This document shows, in pieces, positions 9,909-23,182 of a stretch of 64,000 nucleotides of DNA. Every line of letters begins with the position of its first letter. The stretch's first letter is position 1. The position numbers and the translations under genes were made by a program. Source of the DNA: Struthio camelus (Eukaryota > Chordata > Aves > Struthioniformes > Struthionidae); contig NC_090942.1 of the NCBI RefSeq assembly GCF_040807025.1, positions 65,986,911 through 66,050,910 of the forward strand, read 5' to 3'. The notes under the pieces were generated by a model. It ran no database searches and had not been told where the DNA came from. It saw only the letters and a program-made list of their open reading frames with translations.

Positions 9909-12900
9909 ATCACTCCTATGCAGTACACATGTATCCAGTTACCAACAGGGTGGGGAAGAAAGGGAGCTGGATTTGACAAGTCCTCGTTCTGATGTAGCAC
10001 ATGACATTTTCTAGAGTCTATACAGGAGGATGCCTTGCAACAAAAGCACACCTATAATTAAGGAAATAATTTCATACTTAGTCTTTTAAAAATCTGTCAG
10101 CTTATGCTGTTGTGTCCCCTCCAGGGAAGAGATTTTGTGAACCTGAGAAGGCAGTGATTCTCTTAAGAGACACACATGGGAAAAGGTAAATATCTGAGAG
10201 AGCAGAAGCTTAAAAAGACACATTTCCCTCAGAAATTGGTTTCTATCATTTTGCCCTAAAGTACTAGAGACAGAATCTTGATTTGGGAAAGCTATTTCAG
10301 AGTTCCCCAATATTTCAACAGATCCAGCTTTCAAACACAAAGTACATAGAAGCAGTAGCATTTTGAAATGAAAGAAATAAGCACTATTTCTTTTAGCAAC
10401 ACAGTGCTACATATGTAATTGCTTCATCTACAGCCAGCCTCCTTCTGCTGACAAAATGTAACACCTGGCTCTTCAATTAGTCCCTGTCTAGGAGGCTGCT
10501 CGATGAGCAGGCGAAGCGCGCATCATGGCAATCCAGTGTTCTGTTATGACAGGTGCTGCAGCAATTATTTAACTATTAATGCACAGACTGTGGTAGCAAT
10601 TCGTTTCGTAGCCTTACACTTTATTTTAACGAGCAAAATGGCCTTCTGGTTCCAAATGCCTTAATGACCTTCAGTTATTGCTTTTCTCCTCAGTCCGTGG
10701 CCAAGCAGAGGGAGAAAGCAATCCCTGTTCCTACAGATATGCAAAAATCCAGACCCCCATCTAGGAACTGTAGGAACCTGTTAAATTTTTAGATTGAGAG
10801 AAGAACAAGAAGCTCTTGAGCTGGACGCAATAGACATGAGCAATTTCTGCCTCACTAATTAGGCTCTAATGGACAGTCCCATTTATCTAGGATTTTTTGT
10901 TCTCCCCTGTACAACATTCACACAAAAAATGGAAGGCGATGGCAAAATTAGAAAAGTAAAGCTATGCTTGCCCCTAGGAATGGGGGGGCCTGCAGAGTGG
11001 ATTCTGTAAGTATTGTTATTTTCTGGGCAGGGTCTTGCAATGCTAGCCATTGAATTTCACTGTAATGAGTAACTTCCTACCACAATTAAAAGTGTCCACT
11101 TTTAATAAAGTGAGATTGGTGCATTTACCCTCCAAGGTCACTGCTCCTATTTTTTATGTCATCGCTCCACACGGGGCTCCTGGGAGCTGCCCCCAGGGAT
11201 CCCCACGCACGCTGACGGACAACAGGATTCTTGTTTGCAGCTCCTGAGAACTCGGCAAAGCAGGGCAGGAGCCGAAAGCTGTGCAATGAGATCTCTCTCT
11301 GCTCCTTAGCCACGTCAGAAGTTTTCCTTCCAAACAAATGGAAACACCACCTCAAAATTAATGGTTGCTGTAGGCCACAAAGCAAATAGCTGTCTTTTGT
11401 CTCCTGTCCCCCTGCTTTGGCCCTTTTCCTAGGAATAGCTTTTTTTGGGGGTTTTTTTTTTGATTGATCAAAATGGGAAAACTGTTCTTGATGTGTTTGT
11501 TTTAATAGATGGGTGCAGTGGCCAGTTTTTTTTCTTTTAGTGGGAGAGGATTCTTTTGCTCTTGCCCTACTGCAATAATGCCCCTATCTCCATAGCATAC
11601 AGTAAAGCTAAGAAAAAATTGAGCTTTCTGGCAGCTAATGGCAGGGAGTAAATGGAATGTAATTTCATTTAAATTTGATTTAAAATCATTTCGGCTGCTC
11701 TTTGCTTTTTCTTCCCTTTTCTGCTATATCCTTTTCAGTCCTATCTCATTCAGGTCCTTTCTCTTTGCCTATTTTTTTCTTCCCTAGCACATTCTAGCTT
11801 GATTGTGACTGGAAAGGTCTGCTGGCTTGGGAGCTTCCCTCTGGGACACCTTTGCTTGACCAGAGTCACAGGTGATTGGATCTCCTCTGACCGAGTCCAG
11901 CTGTGGGTAGGGAATGATGAAATTCTGCTGTACCAGCTGTGGACATGTGGCACTAAAGGCACCTTCGGGGGTAGCTCCAATGTCTGAGGATTAAGGAGAC
12001 TGGAAGCATGATGGACTTGGATAATTCACACCTGAGGGGTTAATTATGACCATTGCAGACTCAGTTTTAATATCAATAGAAAAAAAAAGGTTGTTTTTTT
12101 TTTATTGTCTACTGTTACATTCCTTCCCTTCACTGTTTTCCTGTTAAATAATTTTTTCCAAGGCAAATGTGATTCTGTTGCTCTGTGACGTGCTTCCAAG
12201 ATGTGGCAGCTGCTTCCTGTTGGTGAATGACTGTGCTGTTCTCTAGTGTGAAATGGCTGGCCTTGCTGTCGTACTGTTTTGTGCACTGCATGTATCCCTC
12301 AAAAATCACAGGGAGATGGCGGAGGTGTATCAGTTTTTTGTTGTTGTTCCATTTACATGTCACTGCAGAATGAATGATTCTCTTCCATTTGCCTCCTTTG
12401 ATCACACAATAGCTTTTGGAGAAGAAAATAAGTGGCTGAGCCTTCAAAGCACTAAGCAGCTCCTGGGAGCTTTGTCTCTCTCTAGCTTATTGCTGCACCT
12501 CACAGAGCTAGGAAAAGGGAATGGGGGTGCCTTGTATGCTCAGAGAGATGCATATGTCTCATTACTGGCAAAAGCAATGTCTCTTTGGAGGCTCCATAAT
12601 CCAAACACCCCAGCCTGTGCCAGGCCTAGTGTAAAATGCACAGGGACATTAGTAAGCCTGTAGAAGTTCCTTTCGAAAGGGTTCTCTCAAGCTCTTTGCA
12701 TCCAATTTGTTATTCTTTCTTGTGCTGCGTGAGGGCACCCCAATGATGATGGTGATTCCTACCTGTTTCCCCTCACAGCGGCCAGCATGGGACTGCCCTT
12801 TGTAACGGGTGCCATGTAGCTGTTATTTCCCATCTGCTCCATGTCCTGCAACCCTGTTGGTAAATAAAATAGTCAAATGTTAAAATTCCTTTCCAAATGG

Positions 12901-13694
12901 ACTCAGAAGCTGCCAGCACTGGTTGTTGTCCTGTGAGGGAGCAGTGTCTTACGAAGGGGAATGTGGAATATAACTACCAGCCTTTTTCCTGTAGGAAGCT
13001 CTGCAAGGCGAAGCATGCTTTCACGGTGGAAAGTGAAGGTTATTTTTCATCTGTCTGTATTTTTCTGTACTGTAACCCTATGCCAGTTATTTTGGAAGCA
13101 GTTGGCTTTTTTGAAGCAGGATGCTTTTCAAAGATTTTGGAAAGTCTAGCCAATGCTATAGCTGAGGACTTGTGTTCTGCATCTCCCACACAAACCTTCT
13201 GGCAGTCCATGGAGGTTTCAGGTCCTCTCTGAGTCAGTGAGCAGAACGTTTTGCTACAAACTACATGCTTTCCTTTCGTGCCACCATTATTCCTACTTTG
13301 CTTCTGCACAGCTTTCAGAGCAACTATGACTTTTCAGCCTTTCACTCAAAATAGCCATGATGCATTGTGGACAAACATGATTTTCTTATGGACTCATTGA
13401 ACTGCAAGTCTATGCTAATGAAAATGCAAGGTACATAACGGTTGAAGATGGTTTATGAGACTGTCACTGCTAGCTCAATGGGGATTTTTCCTGAGCAGGA
13501 ACTGACTTGTTATTACAAAACACAGAGGTCATGCAAAAAATTGATCACTGTGTTTAATGATGTGCTTATGCTTCATGATAGCTTGCAAGTCTAACCATGT
13601 GTTGTTACATGGTTATGTCACAGATTAGGGAAAGCACTTGCTGCATGTAATAATTAACCAGCATGTCTTTCTGGAGGTACTGTGGTCAGAGGAA

Positions 13695-13885
13695 TAGAAC
13701 AGAGGGTAGTAGGTCAAAGCGCTGCAGTTTTATTTCTATCTCTGTTTCTGAGTGACTGTATTGGGCAAGTCATTTAACTTCACTGTGCCTCAGTTTCCTT
13801 ATCTGTAAAAGGGGATAATATCGGCCCCCTAGGTAAGCTGTTTTGCGCTGTGTGGCTGAAAAGCGCTATATATTAATCATTCATC
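13695..13885 (+). mobile_element. MIR-like core-SINE fragment
   Basis: The stretch 13768-13820 carries the hallmark of the MIR family: GGGCAAGTCATTTAACTT, then GTGCCTCAGTTTCC, then ATCTGTAAAAGGGGATAATA. A later AAAGCGCTATATATT at 13859-13873 fits the MIR 3' part. The order is the consensus plus orientation. MIR-type core-SINEs are ancient in amniotes and survive as diverged copies in sauropsids. The outer limits are approximate because both ends are decayed. Confidence 0.85.
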
Positions 13886-13973
13886 AGTTTTTCATTGTGT
13901 CTTGTACTGTTCCCATTTAATATCATGGTTCTTTTTGAACCACTTTTTGAAGGAAGACAGGTGTAGCCCATGC

Positions 13974-13992
13974 TTTTTTTTTTTTTTTTTTT
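13974..13992 (+). repeat. Poly(T) tract
   Basis: Nineteen consecutive T residues lie about 90 bp after the MIR-like element. The tract is a simple repeat with no further function visible. Confidence 0.9.
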
Positions 13993-14672
13993 AGTTTAGC
14001 TGACTTTATTTGAGATAGTAAAGAGTGCTGGGGGAATGACAAGTTTCTAATGAGTTGGTCTGCACTTTTCATGCTTGATTTCAGTGTTTGAACTATCTCA
14101 TATTAAAAATGTTAACTCAGTGACATTTTCAGTGAATAAAGCATTTGGGTGGTTGCCCTCATTCCAGAAGATAATACTTTGCTCAATTTTAGGGAAGTTT
14201 TGTTCCATCATATTGAGTTCATTGAGCACAAACTGTTTCATTTTGGAAGGCCTGTCTCAGAAAGTCCTTCCTTCTGTTTCCACTGAGGTATCACAGAGTC
14301 TTTTCCAACAGCCCAGGAATCACCACTGGAGTCTGTTGATGCAAAAGGTTTCTGGGGAAGGAAGCAAAACATCTGTGGGAGCAGACTGTCCTGCCTCATT
14401 ACTAGCATCTGCTCTGGCCACTTGGCAAATGAGCAATGGAAACTGGTGAAGAATGAGGCTTCTTTGCTGTTAGGGAAGTATGAGAACTGGGAATGTCTCC
14501 TGCAAAAAGGAACCAGGCTAAGCCAGTGTGAAATGCTGTGTGGTTTATAAAGAAGTCTTGTCAGGAGGAATGGTGATGAACAGGCTCATGATGGAAAAGC
14601 TGAGTTTCCACCAAGCAATATAGTGGATGTTCACTGGCTGCTTCCTGGAGGTGGTGGGGAAAGGATAAAGGA

Positions 14673-14738
14673 CAGATTCTGATCTCCTCTACACTGAATC
14701 CACTCCAGATGAACCAAGGTGTGAGAGATCAGAACCTG
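14673..14738. mobile_element. MITE-like palindromic element fragment
   Basis: The left arm CAGATTCTGATCTC (14673-14686) pairs with the right arm GAGATCAGAACCTG (14725-14738) with one mismatch in 14 and a 38-nt spacer. The following CTCTACAC and the preceding GGTGTGA also roughly pair. From memory, sequences beginning CAGATTCTGATCTC and containing TTACACTGGTGTAAATC are common short palindromic repeats in bird and turtle genomes. This would be a decayed copy. The family name is not certain. Confidence 0.5.
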
Positions 14739-15709
14739 GATCACTCAATAATGTGTTTAGTCCCCTGTATATAATGGTAAAGCCAAATAATAAATACATA
14801 TGTTCAGCCAACATTTCATGGGCATCCAGAGTTCCAGTATTTGTACATATACTATTATCTGTACCCACATCTGTTCCAGGAGTTGTAATAACATCACAAA
14901 GGGCTCTTTTATGCTGTCTGACCCCACGCATAACAGCCTGGAGCTGTGCATCATGAGGCTGCCAGCTGGCAAAAGGAAGCGGAGGCATGCAGCAGCACCC
15001 GTGAAATGAAGCTATGTTTAACAGAGAATCAGGGTCCAGGTAATCAGCCGTGGAGAGGAAAGGGGTACAGGAAGGGGGAGGGGTTTTTGTAACAAAGTGA
15101 GAAAGTATTTTCTTCCCTGATTTTCTTGCATTTCCTATTTATACAAAGTATCTTGATCACTGTGTTGCTAAACAAGGAGATTTTAAACTGGGGGAAAAGG
15201 CGGAAATCTGTATACAGTGAAAGAGCTGGTTACTGTTCCTTTTGGACACTTTTTCTGTATTGTGACTTGTGTGGAAATGTACAGAATAAAAGTGAAGAAG
15301 CGCATGCCTTGGCTGGGCTGAGTTCCCTTGTGTTATTTGCCAGTGGAGCTGGGTTGCTGCTGCTGGCAGAGCTATAAAACTGTTGTGACTCAAAAGCTGT
15401 GAAGAGCTGGGGGGAGAACGGAGGAAAAGGATGCAAGGGTCAAAGTGCAAGTGTCTGTGTGTGAGGAAGGGTGTGTTAGACCTTTGCATAAACCAACTTC
15501 AGACTCATGGTAACATAAAAGGCTAATGATTTCGTTAACATTCCTGGTGAAATCTCAGTCTCCTACTAAGTGCAAGGCATTCGGGCTGTCACATAGGCAT
15601 GTGGGTCACCTCAGGGTCTTGCCTATGCTTCTCAAGAGCATTTCCCAGTGCACTCTCTGATTCACCACCAATTTAGTTTAGGTTCTCAGGTTCACACTGT
15701 TTTGAACTA

Positions 15710-15827
15710 ACATTACAACAGAATTTGGCGACTATTAAAATAAACAATCAGAGTACAATTTTGGGGTATGTGAAATTTCCATAAGGAATATCCTCACGCT
15801 CTGGTTTCATAGTAGGCCTTGCACCAT
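15710..15827 (+). repeat. 118-bp dispersed direct repeat, copy B
   Basis: This is the second copy of the segment at 6006-6123, in the same orientation, gap-free and about 94% identical. Differences include C/T at 15769 and C/G and T/C changes near 15798-15802. No convincing target-site duplication is visible at either copy. It also keeps the AATAAA (15739-15744). Confidence 0.9.
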
Positions 15828-16834
15828 AACTCATGAGTGTATAATGGCTCTGTTTCCGCCCAACTGTGCGTGGTTGAAGAAGTGTCTGTCATGGCCATTG
15901 CTTGCTTTCTGGTCTTCAGCAGCTGCCCTCCCTGCTCTGCTCAGGAGCTTCTGCGCTGTTTAAGACACCAAGAATTGTGTAGTTCTCTCTCTTGTGCAAG
16001 TACCTATTTTCTAACAGTTCTTTTGTCTCTGTTTTCCCGTCATGAAAATGTATTTCTGAATAATTTTGTGATGTTTCCTTTGCTCGTGTCCCTGGGGCAG
16101 CGCCTGTCACAAAAAATCCTCCCTAGCACATTGCCTTGGCTCCCTCCTCCACTCCAAGCCCTTTGATGCTCACCGCTGCTGCCAGCAGCCAGCTGTGTAC
16201 TTTTCTCTTTTAAAGGATATCTTAAACCCCCTTTTCCTGCTGTCTTAGACAGCCTAAGAATATTATTACTAAAAATAATAGTACAGAAAAGACTAACTGT
16301 TCTGCCTGTGCAAGATTGGTTGGAGCTGGATGATGAATTAGTCTGTGCAGTACACTGGGTCCTTTTGCAGAGCAAGAAGGCATTACCAAGCATGGCTTTA
16401 GCTTTTACAAGCACTGTAGGACAAAGCACTAACCCCTCCAGGGTCCTTTGCAGTAACAAGCTGCACGAAATGGCTGCCAGCTGCTCTCTGGGAATGTCCT
16501 TGGAGAAGAGGTGGGTTTTGATGTGTTCAGAGCTGCTCTCACAGCAACATCTGGAGATGTCCCACCCCCTGCAGGCAGGGGTGCTCTATGGCATGTTTAA
16601 AAAATGACAGTATAGTTTGACATCTTATCAATTCTGCATCCCAAATTCTGGAACGTGTGTGGCCTTGCACATGTATGTAGTAATAAAGAGCAGCCAACTG
16701 TTACTTCATTCATCTACTGTAAAAGTGCCCTTATTCCTCATCAGTTCAGCTACTTTAGCTGTTTCAGGGATGGTTTCTAGCCAACTTGTCTAGAAAAGTC
16801 TTTCATAAAACTGGCAAAATTCTTGCTCGTGTTT

Positions 16835-16856
16835 ATATACATATATATGTATATAC
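16835..16856. repeat. 22-bp perfect TA-rich palindrome
   Basis: TATATACATAT followed by its reverse complement ATATGTATATA forms a perfect palindrome with no spacer. It lies in a TATA/CATA-rich patch and is most simply a decayed dinucleotide repeat. Confidence 0.8.
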
Positions 16857-18036
16857 AGTATGTATATCTTTCTCATAGGCTAATGTACTTTCTCAAGTGG
16901 AGAATCTACTTTCTCATACAACCTTTCGTTACACATGAAATGTAACAACCTGAAACTGTTTCTTTAAAAAGCTAAGCCTTCCACACTAGGAATGAAACTG
17001 CAGTGAAAGAAAATCCATTCTCAGGAGAAAAAAAATGATTCCTGACGGGAATGATTTGCTTTGTTTAAAAAACAACAAATAAACAAACTAAAAAAACACT
17101 TCAGTTTCTCCGCAGCCAAGTGACTTCAGTATTTCCCTGCAGTAAAACTGCAGTTTGCTCTCACAAGGGATCTTTTAAACTAGGTAGTGATGCTTGTAAG
17201 ATGTTGTCAAGGTTGTTAGATTTAAAAATAGGTCAATACTGGAAGCGGTCCCATAATTTCAGGGGTTGGGTTTCATATTTTCTTGTTGAAGTGTTGATAC
17301 TAATATGTGTGAATTATATTTGCAGCCATATTAGTTCACAGCAGGCATACCACAGGGAAAGGAAACTTTCGAGACAGCTTTCTTTCTTCTTCTACCCCAT
17401 CTATCCATACTCTTAGGTGGCACTAGATGAACGTGTGTTTTTGTCACGCTAACCTGTGAGCGTACCAACTGCATGGATCCTAACAGAGAAACTTTAAAAA
17501 ACCAAGGATAAAGGATGCTGCTGCTCTCATTCATAAAGACAAGCAATCTCACAGGTAGGAAGGTGAGAGGTGAAGCCCAAGAACCAGAAAAATAAAAATT
17601 ATGTATCCAATGGATGTTACACTCAGCAAACAGGAACTACTCACTGGAACTTAAACTCAGATGGACAATGTGTAGCTTGATAGGAAGCCAGGTGAAACAC
17701 TGCCTAGTTAATATCTATCATCAATTTGCTACCTAATCAGGGAGTTTTCTAGCTATTTGTTAGACAGCTATCTAACAAAAATCAGTAGCAGTGAGTATCA
17801 GAAGAGCTTGACTACAGCTGTCTGTTGTACATTCATCACCAAAGCATCTAATTGCTTGACAAGAAACTTAACAGGGTAATTCACTCTCATTTGAGAGGAT
17901 TTAGCTTTCCGATGCAGTGTTCTGTAGAAGCTACAAGAAAGTAGAAGGCTTTTCCCACCAAAGGGTGGGTGTAGATCAGTTCAGGTGAATGTTTCTAGAA
18001 AGCTCAGTAAGAGGTGGAGGATACATAATAATTGGG

Positions 18037-18064
<28 letters not shown>
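18037..18064 (+). repeat. (GT)n microsatellite
   Basis: About fourteen uninterrupted GT units are followed by a run of T. This is a typical polymorphic dinucleotide repeat. Confidence 0.95.
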
Positions 18065-18067
<3 letters not shown>

Positions 18068-20507
18068 TTTAAGGGTGACAGGAGAAAGATTTAAGAAGTA
18101 AAACAGTATGATTAAAAAGGTAGCTCTGAGTCAAACAGTGCTATGCTATGTGATTCAGGCTAGTATTTGGTGTCTGGACTTTGGGGTTTCTGTTGCTGAC
18201 ATAATTAGCCAGCAGGTTGAGCATTTTTTTTGTTAAAAATAGGGTGTGATTATCTGCCTATTTCTGTTCATGCATATATGTATCACATCAATTTCTTTGC
18301 TGACAAAACTAATGATATTCCAACAAGTCCTGGTCTTTCTCACTCTATGAATAAATACAGATTTAGCTTCAGGAATATTTGCATTTTGCTAAAGGGTCTC
18401 AGTATCATCTGTGAAGTAGGTAATATTAGGATGCAAGGGACCATATAAATTAGAGGCATCATTATTCTGCCTATTCACTCTTTCTCCTTGTTTTCCTCTT
18501 TTGCCCTATATCAAATATAAGACAGAAGGGCAGATGCAATCAATCAGTTGCGTCCAGCTGAATGACATGATAGCAGAGTTAGGGGTCACTGAATAACTAG
18601 TGGTTTCTCAATGCAACGCAACTATTAGAAGTTCTCCATAGCCTTTTCAGTCACTTGAGCTTGTAGAGTTTAATTTTCAGTTATGTGCCATCTGATGTTG
18701 CAGTGAGGAACTAAAATTAGGGATATAGTCACAGATGAGATGATAATTAATGTTATGTTAAATCACTAGATGCCTTTTACTTAAGCTTGTAGATTGAAAA
18801 AAAGGTCCACTAATGTAAAACCATGTCAGCAGTGTGTCTATAGCTGCATGAATGCATGGCTCTTCAAGTCATTCTCATCCCTGAAATTCTTGCACTGGAT
18901 TTCCAGTCAAGCTGAATTGTACTTTCAGTAACAGTCCCTAAAAAGTGACCTTCCCCTGGGAGACCAAGTTCAGCATTGCGGAGTACTGCAGCATATTTGG
19001 AATTTCTTTCCCCCACCCCCCTTTTTTTTTTCCATTTAATAATGAGGGAGTCAAATTCATAGCCGGAAGTTAAACATCTGTGTGTGTATGTGTGGTAAAG
19101 AGAATGGGGGCTAATTAGGATTGCTAGGCACTATTTGATTTGGAACATCAATATCCTCCAACCTTCTCACATTTAAGGTATTTTTAAGGCTTCTGTAATT
19201 TTCTGTGTTTTGATTTTGAAAAGCCAGCAGCAGTGCCTTGATTGCCTTTCTTTTTAATTAGAAAATAGTGACATTAATCTTTCCAGATTATTGATTCTCA
19301 GATCCTTCTAAATTTCAGTCATTTTGCAGCGTCTCAGCTCAGACATCCAAAAAAATGATATCTGTAAGAATTACTAGCTGAAGTCAAGGACTTGGGTCCA
19401 AGGACCCAGAGTGGATGTTTTTTTAACTTAATTAAAAAAATCCACTGAAGAAAGGTGGATAATTCAGAACCATCACTGTGACTGGCCAAAGGCAGTTTTT
19501 CTACTTTAGATTCTTACTACCTGTCTCCTCTTTGGAGATTAAATTTTTTTAATATTAGAAATGAACTTTCTCCTTCCAGACTGAAATGCTTGGTCATATT
19601 TGTCTCAGATCTGCACTTTTGACTTACCCAGACACGTTCTACCTTTCCGTTGCTGCTTCACCTCTTTCCTAACCTGTATGACACGTTCTGTTACTGCAAC
19701 CCTTTGCCGCTCATCCTCATTAAATCACAGAAACAGCACAAGCAAACAAAAGCAGGTGACTATGGGCTTTCTTTGGACCTACAACAACATCAAATGCTTT
19801 TTCTCCTCAAAGTGGTAAGCTCAGTTAGCTTCTGCATCCACAGTCTTTAGTCAACACTTGTTGGGTTGCTTCAATGGGAGAGGAGACATGCTATATATTC
19901 AGTATGTTCTTTGGTGGCTGTTTGTTTACAGGCAGTGCACGCAACATCCTCTTCTGCTGAATACAACAGAGCCCCATAGTTTCAGGGGATAGTGGTCTTC
20001 TCACAGTTTCCAGGTCTGCCACCACGGGGAGTGGTGATTAGGAATCTGTCTGCTTACTCCTTCCCAGATTGCATTCGCTACTGCTCTTATTTTCTGGTGG
20101 CTCTATCTCTTATCCAAACACAGAAACTTAGTTAAAGCCTTTTTAACTAGCGAATCCCTACTTACTCTATCCACTGTTACTTGGGGGTAGATGGGGGTGT
20201 CAGCTGTCACTAGGTGACTGATTGCCTTCATAAGATGTTCTTATTGTTTCTAGATATCTCCTATCAGGAATAGGCTTAACTGCACCGTCTGTTTAATCCG
20301 AGAGATGGGTCCACCAACTGTACACAGATCTGTGACCCTGCTGAACCCAAGGTGGATGTACTTAGTCACCCTGCGTAATTTCCAACAAAAGGGCTTTAGG
20401 AACTCTAAAGAGCTGTCTAGGTCTCAAAGCTGCAGTTGGACAACATACGTAGGCCTTCACAAACCTATCTATCTGCATATTAAGACACTTGCTGAATTTC
20501 TATTGCT

Positions 20508-20650
20508 GTAGAATAGAACCACAGACTAACTTAGGTAGATGGGGCCCAACCCTGCACTCAAAGCAGGATCAGCTTCAAAGTTAGATCAGGTTGCTCAGTG
20601 TCATTTAAGACCCTGAATGAGATCAAGGACTTCCCCGGTGTTGTATACAT
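20508..20650 (-). mobile_element. CR1 LINE 3'-end fragment
   Basis: Read on the + strand this resembles the reverse complement of a CR1 3' end. AGAATAGAACCACAGACTAA at 20510 is like the reversed ATTCT tail. It is followed by CAACCCTGCACTCAAAGCAG and then TTAGATCAGGTTGCTCAG at 20583-20600, which is characteristic of old CR1 copies in birds and other sauropsids. The element is therefore in minus orientation and 5'-truncated, as is usual for CR1. The limit near 20650 is approximate. This is one of the better clues to the type of host. Confidence 0.8.
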
Positions 20651-23126
20651 ACAGAGTTTAAAAACAAACAAACAAAAATCTTGCTGTAAAGAACTGACAG
20701 CAAAAATAGACAAACTGGCTGTTATTGCCCTCATTTTGGGGATGTGAGTCAACATTACATTAAATGTATGTTAACTTGCAGAAGTAGGGACCGAACACAC
20801 CAGAGCCATCTGAAGTGAGCTTTCTTTCATTTACTCAAAGGCACCCAGGAAATAACTGCTAGAAAAAAGGAACAGACCTGCAAGTCTCCTTGCTCCCACT
20901 TCTTTAACCTCACATCTGGCAAATTTCATTGTGCTATATGTCTCCTATTGGATTTTCTAGTTTCTGCAGTCTGTCTTGTGCTGAGGGTTGCTTCGTGAAC
21001 TTATGCACTTTGCTTTGTGTCTTTCCCCCCCGCCCCCGAAGCTACAAGTTGCATCCCTATTGTGCAGAAAATAGGAAACAGACTTATTCTTCTCAAACAT
21101 GTTGGGCCTTTAAATGGAAACTGGGAGGAGAAGGAGGACACAGCCCGCAGCACTACCACATTCTTTCCATTGATACACATCTTCATGAGGCAAAGGTCTC
21201 ATTCTGAGTCCCTAAAACAATAGATTTCAGAATGCTTTCATTTTTGTTTCATTTTGTTTTTCTTCTATCCATTTTAAAGTGAACATAGTGTTTAAAAGCT
21301 TTACAGAGCCTGGTCTGGCACTTGGTGTCCTCTGTTAGTCCACAGAATGAGACAGACTTGCTTACCCCACAAGTTCAAACATGAGTGTACTGGCCAACAA
21401 CAGCAACAAAATGATTTTATCTCAGCGTGAACTGAGCACAACAGTTAAAAAATGATCTGTTCCAGGGTTCAGCTGTGTTCATGCTTACCTAACCATAGCC
21501 ATAGAGAAGTAGCATGCTTGACTGGAAGAAGCCATTTTCCAGGCAAGTAGGTAAGCAATCCTTCACCTTCCTGCCACAAGGGCATTAGGTGTAGTTTCCT
21601 GTGTTCGGCATACAAGAAACTGTATTTAACACTGCACTTACAGTTCAGCAACCTGACTCAGTTCTCAACCACCATAGTCCTCCAGTCACCATCATTTACT
21701 TGCATAACCATCAAATAAGAGAGTCTTATGAGGTCTAGTGTGGCAACAAGACAAAAGATTGAGCTGTCCAACTGCTATTTGTCGTGGGATTGGAGCAGGC
21801 AAAGTGTATGAGATGATAGTCTGGTGGCAGGGAATGTCCAGTTAGTGTCCTACACAGACAAGCTAGTATCCAAGCACTCAGTGCTCATTTCACTTATTAA
21901 TTTAAAAAAAGTAAATGTTGGATTTAACTTTTCTTAACCATCAGTTTTACTACCAGTATTTACAGCAAGCAATAATATTTATGAAGTTTTAGGTTCTCAG
22001 ATGAAATGTGCTGGAATTGTTAACAATAATTAGATAACACTAATTATACTTAAGGTTGAACTACTGTCCTAAGCCTTCTTTTTTCATTTTCATCAACCTT
22101 TCAAACTCATTTTCTTGAAATAAAAGATGTCTATTCTCAGCTGTAGCTCTGAAGTATTAGTAAAAAAACCTGCCACATTCCAAAAAAAAAAAAAACATAC
22201 CGTGAACAGAAGTTATTAATTTACTCTGCTTTATATGTTAATTAAAAAATGCTTTTCCAGAGGTTCTTATCTAAAATTTAGCATAGAAATGGTGGCCAAA
22301 AAGTAGCATTTCCATCTGTTTTGTCCCACACCGTAAGTATCAATGAGATCTATGAAACAAGAAACCTCTTCAAGCTGGAGATTTGGTTAATGACTTTTAC
22401 AGTTATGAATGTTACAGTTTTCACAATATTGGTCAAGTAATTCTGTACACAGGAACAGGAAATCACTTTCCATTTTCTTTAATCTGTCTTCATTGTTTAG
22501 ACAGCTTAAGCCTAAGGGTGATCTCAGTTCTGAAGAGATTCAAACTACAATGATCTTCCTGTTCTGAACTGTCTCAAATAACAAGGCACCTAACATTATA
22601 AAATAGTATTGCTGGCCTTTCTCAAATTATATTCAATAACCTTAGTGGGTGAAGTTTGAAATTTGAGAAGTCGTAGTCAGAGGAGAGTTTGAATTAATAA
22701 CAATTTTGAGATAGCTTGGACTATAGCTTGATGTGCAATGAGTCTAAGTACCTGTAATCCTGACGTATCCCAAACATATTGTTATCTCAGCCTAAGAAAC
22801 TGTAAATTCCAATGGATTTACCATTTTTTTCCTTTACTAGCATTAAAACCAGCAAAATTTGCCTTAAACCCCATCCCAAGATCAATTCTTATAGCAGAGT
22901 TAGGTAGTTTTTCTGACTCACTTATGCAGCTGGCTTATTGTGTCATTGGGGAAAATCAGAGGTGAGAATTGGCATCATGGTGAGGAGAATTTGTATGTAT
23001 GTCTGCATACTCTGCTTATAGTCTGGTCTGGGCATTCCTGACAAAATGAATCTGAGTATTAGATGGGCTGTGGAAAAAGCTCCAGCTGTGAGGGTTCATA
23101 TTGGATTGAAGAAAAATATTATTCCT

Positions 23127-23182
23127 GTTAATAAACTAGGACTCCATGAAGGACGTTAATAAACTAGGACTCCATGAAGGAC
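23127..23182 (+). repeat. Exact 28-bp tandem duplication
   Basis: A 28-bp unit starting GTTAATAAACTAGGACTCC is present twice head to tail (23127-23154 and 23155-23182) with no mismatch. Perfect identity suggests a recent slippage-type duplication, or an assembly artefact. Confidence 0.95.

Larger units (their letters stand above)
5956..13694. other. Intergenic DNA downstream of DGKI
   Basis: I recognise no gene in this stretch. It contains repeat copy A (6006-6123), an AT-rich TATA-type low-complexity patch at about 7250-7285, and an A-tract with a GAC microsatellite (9872-9908). There are also evenly composed unique stretches such as 10440-10720. The longest open frame of the window (6367-6924, minus strand, 185 codons) lies here but shows no domain, splice or promoter support. 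It may overlap a longer 3' UTR form of DGKI. Confidence 0.6.
13886..20507. other. Intergenic DNA
   Basis: I see no gene. The stretch holds a poly(T) tract (13974-13992), the MITE-like inverted repeat (14673-14738), repeat copy B (15710-15827), a 22-bp TA-rich palindrome (16835-16856) and a GT microsatellite (18037-18064). AATAAA motifs at 15285-15290 and 15739-15744 have no coding sequence in front of them. Confidence 0.6.
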
